Of a DNA stretch of 5,278 nucleotides, positions 1 to 4,405 are shown piece by piece. Position 1 is the stretch's first letter, and each line of letters starts with the position of its first letter. Both the position numbers and the translations under genes were made by a program. The notes below the pieces were generated by a model. The model made no database searches and had not been told where the DNA came from. It saw nothing but the letters and a program-made list of their open reading frames with translations. This DNA comes from Oscillospiraceae bacterium (GTDB lineage: Bacteria; Bacillota_A; Clostridia; Oscillospirales; Oscillospiraceae): NCBI GenBank assembly GCA_017455225.1, contig JAFTBL010000189.1, positions 1 to 5,278 on the forward strand, given 5' to 3'.

Positions 1-136
1 ATACGTCATGATCCCGGAAACGCAAAAAAACATCCGCTATATCTCCATGAAGCTGGACGAGAACGAGCGTGGCAACACCACCCGTCTGATGAAGGTCAAG
101 GATATGGTGCTGCAGGACGCCCACGGCTACAAGTGA
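1..136 (+). CDS. C-terminal end of an unrecognised protein (partial)
   Basis: The frame whose first full codon starts at base 2 stays open for 44 codons and ends at TGA 134-136. It encodes a charged tail containing [12 protein letters not shown] and [10 protein letters not shown] and ends in HGYK. The mix of Lys, Glu, Asp and hydrophobic residues looks like real protein rather than a chance frame. Another plus frame is also open here but runs on through the repeat DNA, which argues against it. I do not recognise the family, and the start lies outside the window. No U-rich terminator follows closely; the nearest structures are the hairpin repeats at 161-337, which would form the 3' end of this transcript. 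The gene converges on the minus-strand ABC operon. Confidence 0.6.
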   Translation, partial: YVMIPETQKNIRYISMKLDENERGNTTRLMKVKDMVLQDAHGYK

Positions 137-160
137 TCCCTGCCGCTTTTCTCCCATATA

Positions 161-224
161 CACCCCCCCAAGGCTTCCCCTTGAGGGGAAGGTGTCACGG
201 CGAAGCCGTGACGGATGAGGTGTC
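161..224. repeat. Double-hairpin intergenic repeat, copy 1
   Basis: The unit starts with CACC plus a C-run and ends with GATGAGGTGTC, so its ends carry a short inverted CACC/GGTG. Inside are two perfect hairpins. The first is CTTCCCC (174-180) with GGGGAAG (185-191) around TTGA. The second is GTCACGGC (194-201) with GCCGTGAC (205-212) around GAA. A second copy with the same framework lies at 265-337. From memory, similar elements are scattered between genes in Faecalibacterium and related Oscillospiraceae; that attribution was not searched. Neither hairpin has a U-tract, so it is not a classical terminator. It may act as a REP-like or small non-autonomous mobile element, or as a 3'-end stabiliser. 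Confidence 0.8.
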
Positions 225-264
225 AAATCACACTCACCCCCACAGGGGCGGGCACAATGCTGTC

Positions 265-337
265 CACCCCCCAACGGCTTCCCCTTGAGGGGAAGCTGTC
301 ACCGCCGCTGGTTAGCGGCGGTGACTGATGAGGTGTC
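265..337. repeat. Double-hairpin intergenic repeat, copy 2
   Basis: This copy has the same orientation and framework as copy 1 at 161-224: CACCCCCC start, GGCTTCCCCTTGAGGGGAAG core, GTCAC...GTGAC second stem and GATGAGGTGTC end. The first stem is GCTTCCCC (277-284) with GGGGAAGC (289-296). The second stem is longer than in copy 1: 12 perfect base pairs, 298-309 with 314-325, around a GGTT loop. The inside of that stem differs from copy 1 yet pairs fully. About 40 bases separate the copies, including a small CCCC/GGGG hairpin at 238-248. Confidence 0.8.
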
Positions 338-349
338 CCCCGCCCCACA

Positions 350-395
350 CACAAAAAAACACCGCCGCGGAAGGATCTCTCCCTCCGCGGCGGTC
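350..395 (-). terminator. Intrinsic terminator of the GntR-ABC operon
   Basis: An 11-bp perfect stem, 361-371 with 384-394 (ACCGCCGCGGA/TCCGCGGCGGT), encloses a 12-base loop. Read on the minus strand, the stem is followed after one base by seven T residues (the A-run 353-359). The stem begins about six bases after the permease stop codon at 400-402. On the plus strand the hairpin is followed by TCTTTATC, a poor U-tract, so it could weakly stop the convergent gene as well. Confidence 0.92.
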
Positions 396-399
396 TTTA

Positions 400-2223
400 T
401 CATTCTCCGTCCGTGTATTCCAGCACCGCCTTTGGCTCCTGCCACGACAGACTGTCTGGGTCTATTCCCAGCTCCATCAGCGTGTCCACCGTTTCCGTGC
501 AGGTGGCGTTCAGCCCCTGCACGTAGCCGGAAAACGCGGGTCTGCGGCCGTATATCGGGTCTTGCAGCCCGTCTCCCTCGGTATAGAACTGGATCGACAC
601 GCACAGCTCCGAATCCTCTTTGGCGAACAGCTCCTCGCCGTTCCGCCCTGCCAGCAGGTCGGCGCGTATCGCCTCATACAGCCGCAGCGCATCCTCCTTC
701 TCCAGCAGGTACGCCTTGCTCTCCTCGCTGCCCCATGTGTCCACCTGCGCCCGCACCAGCGGCGGCGTCTCCGTGGGCGACAGTGCGCCCATCACGCTGT
801 GCCACTGCACCTCCGGGCTGCATGCCAGTTGCCGGTACAGCTTGTGCAGCTGGCTGCCCTCGCTGATAGTCAGCGTGTAGGCCCGGCAGATGCTGCCGCC
901 GTTTTTCAGTCGGTACTCCAGCGCCACGTAGGCCGAGGCCATGGACGCGTCGTTCCTCTCCGGCGTCGCCTTGCCGCAAAATTCGTCCACGATCCGCCGG
1001 TGCAGCTCCTGCGTGGCCCGGATCGTCTCCCCGTCCTCCAGCCACACGTCGTAGATGGGGGCTCTGCTCAGCTGCACCCGCACCGCCGCCACGTCCTCTG
1101 TTTCCGGCACGCGGGTCTGGTATCCGGCCGCGTCCGTCTGCACCAGCAGGCACACCGCCGCTGCCGCGGCGCACGCGATCAGTGCGCCGCCCCAGCCCCG
1201 CCGCAGAACCCGCAGCGATTTCTTCAGGATCATCTCGATGGCAAAATACACGATCACCGTGCACGCCGCGGTGCCGGCCAGCATCGGCACGTCCACGATG
1301 ATGTGCAGCAGCAGTCCGCCTGCGATGCCGCAGCCCACGGCGCCCACGTACTTCACCACCGGCTGCAGCGGCCGGAAGGCCACGGCGTCGCCCGCCGCCT
1401 CACTGCGCCGCGCGTTGTACAGCAGGCATCCCAGCGCCGCCAGCACCGCGCCCGCCGCCGCGTACACAACCGCCGCACCCACGGTCTCCGGCGCAATGGC
1501 GTTCACCTGCAGCGTGGGGTCGAACTCACTGCCGCCGTAAACCTCCGCCTCCCGGCAAACCTGCACCAGCTTCACCGTCGGCGTCAGCCACAGCACCGCC
1601 TCCGGCAGCTCTGCGCTCCGGTAGCCGTAGTAGAACACGTTTCCCAGTCCCCGCAGCAATCCCGTCACCATCAGCACCACGAACTGCACCAGTCCGTAGG
1701 CCGCCGGCGTCAGCAGCTGCCAGCCGGTCAGCATGGCGGCGAAAAAGCCCAGCGCCAGGAAGAAAAAGCCCATCAGCTCCGCCATCAGCAGCCACCAGCC
1801 CAGCGCCGCCCACGGCGTCACCGGCGCCGACGCCGGCACGCTCAGGATCACCACCGCCAGATTGGCGGCGGAGTACAGGGCGAAGCCTGCGGTGAAATGG
1901 GTCAGATACAGCCCCGTCCGGGTCACCGGCATGGCGTGCAGCGTGCCCACGGCGCGCCCGCTCATCAGATAGCCGGTCAGCGCCATGGCGGCTGCCGCGC
2001 CGAACAGGCAGGCCATCACCGCCGCCATGGGCAGCAGGTGCAGCGTCTGGTCCGCCATGTATTGCAGCGGCTCACCGGCGCCGTAGCCGTACCGCTGGGC
2101 CTGCCCCAGCTGCAGCGGCATCGCCACGATCCAGATCAGCGCGTACACCGCCGCCACAGGCCAGAACCGCCGCAGGTCGCTGCGCAGCACCGCGCCGTTA
2201 CAGAACGATCTCACGGACCGCAT
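400..2223 (-). CDS. ABC-2 type permease with large C-terminal extracytoplasmic domain
   Basis: This 607-residue protein is the membrane partner of the ATPase encoded just upstream. By eye there are about nine membrane segments, near residues 22-38, 61-85, 104-129, 138-165, 169-189, 248-267, 290-311, 314-332 and 345-362. Positive clusters (Arg/Lys at 2-19 and KKSLRVLRR at 334-342) put the N-terminus and the loop before segment 9 in the cytoplasm. Residues 365-607 would then lie outside the cell. That tail is soluble, acidic in places, has five Cys and no membrane segment. The architecture resembles permeases I know as DUF6449 proteins; this is a recollection, not a search. The ATG at 2223 is supported by GGGAGGGGAGG a few bases upstream, and the gene overlaps the ATPase gene by 26 bases. 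The substrate is unknown; YtrA-regulated relatives are linked to cell-wall or antimicrobial stress. Confidence 0.85.
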   Translation of the reverse strand: MRSVRSFCNGAVLRSDLRRFWPVAAVYALIWIVAMPLQLGQAQRYGYGAGEPLQYMADQTLHLLPMAAVMACLFGAAAAMALTGYLMSGRAVGTLHAMPVTRTGLYLTHFTAGFALYSAANLAVVILSVPASAPVTPWAALGWWLLMAELMGFFFLALGFFAAMLTGWQLLTPAAYGLVQFVVLMVTGLLRGLGNVFYYGYRSAELPEAVLWLTPTVKLVQVCREAEVYGGSEFDPTLQVNAIAPETVGAAVVYAAAGAVLAALGCLLYNARRSEAAGDAVAFRPLQPVVKYVGAVGCGIAGGLLLHIIVDVPMLAGTAACTVIVYFAIEMILKKSLRVLRRGWGGALIACAAAAAVCLLVQTDAAGYQTRVPETEDVAAVRVQLSRAPIYDVWLEDGETIRATQELHRRIVDEFCGKATPERNDASMASAYVALEYRLKNGGSICRAYTLTISEGSQLHKLYRQLACSPEVQWHSVMGALSPTETPPLVRAQVDTWGSEESKAYLLEKEDALRLYEAIRADLLAGRNGEELFAKEDSELCVSIQFYTEGDGLQDPIYGRRPAFSGYVQGLNATCTETVDTLMELGIDPDSLSWQEPKAVLEYTDGE

Positions 2224-3094
2224 AATCCTCCCCTCCCATCTCAGAGATAAAGATCTCCTCCAGCGTCAGCGGGATGGCCTCCAGCAGCAGCGGCTGCGTG
2301 ATGGCCATCCGCTGCAGGATCTCCTCCCGCTCGCCCCGCACGATGTAGGTGTACACCCGTCCCACGTGGGAGCGGTGCAGGATGTTCAGCTCGGCGGGCA
2401 GCGCCGGCTCCTCGCCGCCGTAGGCGACCTGGAGCTTCACCGTCTTGTCCTGCAGCTCCGAAAGGCTCCTCTCCAGCAGCACCTTGCCCCGGCTCATGAT
2501 GCCCACGTGGTCGCACACGTCCTCCAGCTCCCGCAGGTTGTGGGAGGACACCAGCACCGTGGTGCCCCGGGCGGCCACGTCGTCCAGCAGCAGCGACCAT
2601 ACCTGCCGCCGCATCACCGGGTCCAGTCCGTCCACCGGCTCGTCCAGGATCATCACCTCCGGCATGCAGCACATGGTCAGCCAGAAGGCGGCCTGCTTCT
2701 GCATGCCCTTGCTCATCCGCCGGATCATCATCCGGTCGTTCAGCGGGAACACTGTTTTCATCTTTTCATACCGCTCGGCGCTGAAGGTGGGGTACACCCC
2801 CGCGTACAGCTTGGCCATCTCCGCGATGGACGACTGCTGGAAATAGTACCAGTCGTCGCTGATAGAGGCCATCCGCCGCTTGGCAGCCACGTTCTCCCAC
2901 ACCGGCTGCCCGTCCAGCAGCACCTGCCCGCTGTCGGGGCGGTAGATGCCGGTCAGATGCCGTATGATGGTGGATTTTCCCGCCCCGTTGGGGCCCACCA
3001 GCCCGTATACGGCGCCCTTGGGCACGGTCATGTCGGCGCCGTCCAGCGCCCGGAAGCCCTCAAAGGTCTTCACCAGCTCTTTCGTCTCAAGCAT
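2198..3094 (-). CDS. ABC transporter ATP-binding protein (YtrB/CcmA-like)
   Basis: This 298-residue ATPase should power the permease encoded downstream, acting at the inner face of the membrane. Visible motifs are Walker A GPNGAGKST (34-42), signature SKGMQ (128-132, the LSGGQ variant common in this subfamily), Walker B VMILDEP (147-153), D-loop GLDP (156-159) and switch His185. At the Q-loop position, around residues 78-86, the sequence reads ISDDWYYFQ, so the usual Gln seems replaced by Asp or shifted; related YtrB-like ATPases often vary here. Residues from about 215 to 298 form the extra C-terminal region seen in drug- and peptide-type exporters. The ATG lies in an 8-base overlap with the end of the GntR gene, with AAAGGA just upstream. 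Export of a toxic compound or a cell-wall role is possible, but the substrate cannot be read from the sequence. Confidence 0.95.
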   Translation of the reverse strand: MLETKELVKTFEGFRALDGADMTVPKGAVYGLVGPNGAGKSTIIRHLTGIYRPDSGQVLLDGQPVWENVAAKRRMASISDDWYYFQQSSIAEMAKLYAGVYPTFSAERYEKMKTVFPLNDRMMIRRMSKGMQKQAAFWLTMCCMPEVMILDEPVDGLDPVMRRQVWSLLLDDVAARGTTVLVSSHNLRELEDVCDHVGIMSRGKVLLERSLSELQDKTVKLQVAYGGEEPALPAELNILHRSHVGRVYTYIVRGEREEILQRMAITQPLLLEAIPLTLEEIFISEMGGEDYAVREIVL

Positions 3095-3455
3095 CGTCCT
3101 TTCCCCCTTTCCACAGCGCGGCCCACTCGTCCTCGCTCATGCCCAGCGTCCGCAGCTCCGCGGCCAGCTCCCGCGCCTTCTGCGCCAGCTCCTGCCGCCG
3201 CAGCAGCCCCGGCTCCGCGCCGCTTTGCGCCACGAAGGTGCCCTTGCCGCCTACGGTGGCCAGAAAGCCCTCCGCCTCCAGCTCTGCGTAAGCTCTGGCA
3301 ATGGTGTTGGGATTCACCGCCAGCTGCGCCGCCATCTGCCGCACCGAGGGGATCTGATCGCCCTGCTGCAGCGCCCCGGTCATCACCAGCCGCCGCAGCC
3401 CGTCCTTCACCTGCCGGTAGATGGGCCGGGCGTCCCGGTAATCCAACTGGATCAT
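3087..3455 (-). CDS. GntR-family transcriptional regulator, YtrA type
   Basis: This 122-residue protein is a short GntR regulator and is expected to control its own operon. The winged helix-turn-helix covers about residues 8-75, with the classic run PSVRQMAAQL (36-45), VNPNTIARAY (47-56) and ELEAEGFL (58-65), then the wing GGKGTF. Residues 76-122 are a short helical tail, as in YtrA-type members, with no large effector-binding domain. The frame stays open upstream to 3566, but the start at 3455 is chosen because GAGGAGG sits seven bases before it, the protein then begins with the family's usual MIQLDYRDxxPIYxQ, and the longer version would run back across the promoter. The stop overlaps the ATPase start (ATGCTTGA). 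A promoter and inverted-repeat operator lie directly upstream. Confidence 0.93.
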   Translation of the reverse strand: MIQLDYRDARPIYRQVKDGLRRLVMTGALQQGDQIPSVRQMAAQLAVNPNTIARAYAELEAEGFLATVGGKGTFVAQSGAEPGLLRRQELAQKARELAAELRTLGMSEDEWAALWKGGKDDA

Positions 3456-3471
3456 CCGCGTCCCTCCTCTC

Positions 3472-3498
3472 AACTGTATTAGTACGGTTAGTACAGTT
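3472..3498. promoter_or_regulatory. Candidate GntR operator
   Basis: A perfect inverted repeat, AACTGTA (3472-3478) and TACAGTT (3492-3498), has a 13-base centre. The interior also holds a direct repeat, TTAGTAC at 3479-3485 and 3488-3494. It abuts the -10 box on the minus strand and spans the expected transcription start, so a bound dimer would block initiation. The size and symmetry fit YtrA-type GntR sites; binding by this regulator is inferred from position. Confidence 0.75.
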
Positions 3499-3527
3499 AA
3501 GATAACACACCCGCCCTCCTCTGTCAA
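3499..3527 (-). promoter_or_regulatory. Sigma-A type promoter of the GntR-ABC operon
   Basis: On the minus strand, a perfect -35 TTGACA (3522-3527), a 17-base spacer and a -10 TATCTT (3499-3504) are followed directly by the operator. A run of seven A residues on this strand (3531-3537), just upstream of the -35, could act as an UP-like element. Such a strong promoter with an overlapping operator fits a repressed operon. Confidence 0.85.
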
Positions 3528-3571
3528 GCATTTTTTTCGCCCGTCCGGGCATACTGTCCCTATCATATTTA

Positions 3572-3578
3572 AAAGGAG
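3572..3578 (+). promoter_or_regulatory. Ribosome-binding site that sets the ferredoxin start
   Basis: AAAGGAG at 3572-3578 is eight bases before ATG 3587. An in-frame GTG at 3578-3580 overlaps this site, so it cannot be the start codon; ATG 3587 is the start. Confidence 0.85.
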
Positions 3579-3586
3579 TGACGACC

Positions 3587-3778
3587 ATGACAGCGCAAGT
3601 TCTGCAGAAGGTGTGCATCCAGTGCGGGCTGTGCCCGTCCGTCTGTCCGGAGGTGTTCACCCTGCCCGACACCGGCGAAAGCGCCCGGGCAGCGGAGGGG
3701 GAGATCCCGGTGGAGCATCAGGCAGCGGCGCGGGAGGCGGCGGACAGCTGTCCGGTCAGCGCCATCGTACTGCGCTGA
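3587..3778 (+). CDS. Single-cluster [4Fe-4S] ferredoxin
   Basis: This 63-residue cytoplasmic electron carrier has the motif C10-x2-C13-x2-C16 and a distant C55-P, the usual four ligands of a one-cluster bacterial ferredoxin. A fifth cysteine, C20-P, sits where some relatives such as the Pyrococcus protein have a disulphide cysteine; there is no second free cysteine to pair with it here. The ends of the fold are typical: an N-terminal strand leading into CIQCGLC and a C-terminal DSCPVSAI. Only one cluster is expected, since the second half lacks another CxxCxxC. The gene is divergent from the GntR operon, with 131 bases between the start codons. No convincing -35/-10 pair was found for it, although a TATCAT lies at 3561-3566. 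No clear terminator follows, so some transcripts may continue into rpsO. Its redox partner is not shown by the context. Confidence 0.92.
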   Translation: MTAQVLQKVCIQCGLCPSVCPEVFTLPDTGESARAAEGEIPVEHQAAAREAADSCPVSAIVLR

Positions 3779-3814
3779 TCGGGCAAAAAAGTTCCGGTTT
3801 CGCGAAATTTCCCC

Positions 3815-3843
3815 TTTACAAACCGAAAACTCTGTGGTAATCT
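3815..3843 (+). promoter_or_regulatory. Promoter of rpsO (rpsO-pnp)
   Basis: TTTACA (3815-3820), a 17-base spacer and TAATCT (3838-3843) form a good sigma-A type promoter. TG at 3835-3836, one base before the -10 box, makes an extended -10. Transcription would start near 3850, giving a leader of about 105 bases before the rpsO start codon. Confidence 0.75.
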
Positions 3844-3849
3844 TATTGA

Positions 3850-3955
3850 GCACGCTTATCGTGCGGTCATATCGCCCCATGCCTGAGTCGCGCGGATCAT
3901 TCACCTGTCCCGCCACCCGGGATGCGGGCAAACGAAAAGAAAGGTGGAAACTATC
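3850..3955 (+). promoter_or_regulatory. rpsO 5' leader, candidate autoregulatory RNA
   Basis: The leader is long for a simple ribosomal-protein transcript and can fold. A hairpin GCACG (3850-3854) with CGTGC (3860-3864) could form at its very start, and CCCGC (3909-3913) could pair with GCGGG (3924-3928). Two segments are complementary to the ribosome-binding site AAGGTGG: CACCT (3902-3906) and CCACC (3913-3917). S15 represses its own mRNA through structured leaders in several bacteria, including Gram-positives. That this leader does so is inference; I cannot match it to a known S15-leader class by eye. Confidence 0.4.
3941..3947 (+). promoter_or_regulatory. Ribosome-binding site that sets the rpsO start
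   Basis: AAGGTGG is eight bases before ATG 3956 and eleven before ATG 3959. An in-frame GTG (3944-3946) lies inside the site and would give a longer protein, but it is part of the Shine-Dalgarno sequence, so it is rejected as a start. ATG 3956 has the better spacing. Confidence 0.75.
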
Positions 3956-4222
3956 ATGATGCAGAAAGACCAGAAGACCTCCATCATCGAGGCCAATCGC
4001 ACCCACGAGACGGACACCGGCTCACCCGAGGTGCAGGTAGCCATCCTCACCGAGCGGATCAACCAGCTCACCGCCCATCTGAAGGTGCATCCCCACGACT
4101 TTCACAGCCGTCGCGGCATGCAGATGATGATCGGTAAGCGCCGTCGTCTGCTGGACTATCTGGCCAAGAAGGACATCGAGCGTTATCGTGCCCTGATCGC
4201 CAAGCTGGGTCTGCGCAAGTAA
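3956..4222 (+). CDS. rpsO: Small ribosomal subunit protein S15
   Basis: The 88-residue product matches S15 along its whole length. S15 is an early-binding protein of the 30S subunit that contacts the 16S rRNA three-way junction of helices 20-22 and forms a bridge to the 50S subunit. Diagnostic stretches are DTGSPEVQV (20-28), the rRNA-binding HDFHSRRG (47-54), RRLLDYL (63-69) and the C-terminal LGLRK. Length is normal (88-89 residues). The start is ATG 3956, giving Met-Met; starting at 3959 would remove one Met only. The gene has its own promoter and a leader that may let S15 limit its own synthesis. pnp follows after 183 bases, the usual order in many bacteria. Confidence 0.98.
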   Translation: MMQKDQKTSIIEANRTHETDTGSPEVQVAILTERINQLTAHLKVHPHDFHSRRGMQMMIGKRRRLLDYLAKKDIERYRALIAKLGLRK

Positions 4223-4232
4223 AACCGGAAAC

Positions 4233-4266
4233 AGGGGTGGTGTGCCGTGCGCACCACCCTTCTTTC
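4233..4266 (+). terminator. Hairpin after rpsO, probable partial terminator
   Basis: GGGTGGTG (4235-4242) pairs with CACCACCC (4252-4259), extended inward by GC pairs and outward by G-U and A-T pairs, to give a very stable stem. The tail is TTCTTTC, a broken U-tract, so termination is likely incomplete. It may serve as an attenuator or stable 3' end between rpsO and pnp, letting part of the transcription reach pnp. Confidence 0.7.
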
Positions 4267-4301
4267 ACATTTCCCCGGCACGCGCGCCGCTGCCGCCGCC
4301 G

Positions 4302-4356
4302 GCTTTAGAACTTGAAAATCCGCCCTCCGGGAGGACTGATTTTCAAGGGCTAAAGC
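4302..4356 (+). promoter_or_regulatory. Long hairpin in the pnp leader
   Basis: Three nested helices form one long stem: GCTTTAG (4302-4308) with CTAAAGC (4350-4356), CTTGAAAATC (4311-4320) with GATTTTCAAG (4338-4347), and CCTC (4324-4327) with GAGG (4331-4334), separated only by small internal loops (AA/GG and CGC/ACT). There is no U-tract after it, so it is not a terminator. In Escherichia coli the pnp leader carries a stem cut by RNase III as the first step in PNPase autocontrol; this stem lies in the same place and could play a similar part. A repeat element inserted in the leader is the alternative. No good pnp promoter is visible between rpsO and pnp. Confidence 0.6.
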
Positions 4357-4405
4357 GGTTTGGGCTCCTGTGCGCGTTCACAAAACGAAAAAAGGAGAAC
4401 GAACC

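Noticed and set aside
161..337. CRISPR array
   Set aside because: There are only two units, each an imperfect palindromic pair with differing interiors, and no regular repeat-spacer pattern or cas genes.
328..2250. Long plus-strand open frame (640 codons) opposite the permease gene
   Set aside because: Its product is very rich in His, Arg, Gln and Pro with no domain, as expected from the antisense of a GC-rich gene. The opposite strand encodes a convincing membrane protein with a good ribosome-binding site and terminator.
2366..3505. Long plus-strand open frame (379 codons) opposite the ATPase and regulator genes
   Set aside because: It is antisense to clear ABC ATPase and GntR domains, and its product has low-complexity Ala/Pro/His composition.
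3456..3566. N-terminal extension of the GntR protein to 3566
   Set aside because: It would overlap the promoter and operator, and adds residues absent from the family; the start at 3455 has a strong ribosome-binding site.
3798..3807. Palindrome TTTCGCGAAA as a terminator after the ferredoxin gene
   Set aside because: The possible stem is only three pairs around CGCG and no U-tract follows, so it is too weak to call; it could be a protein site but nothing else supports this.
4312..4340. TTGAAA with ACTGAT 17 bases downstream as a pnp promoter
   Set aside because: The -10 match is poor and both boxes lie in the arms of the long hairpin, which explains their sequence better.
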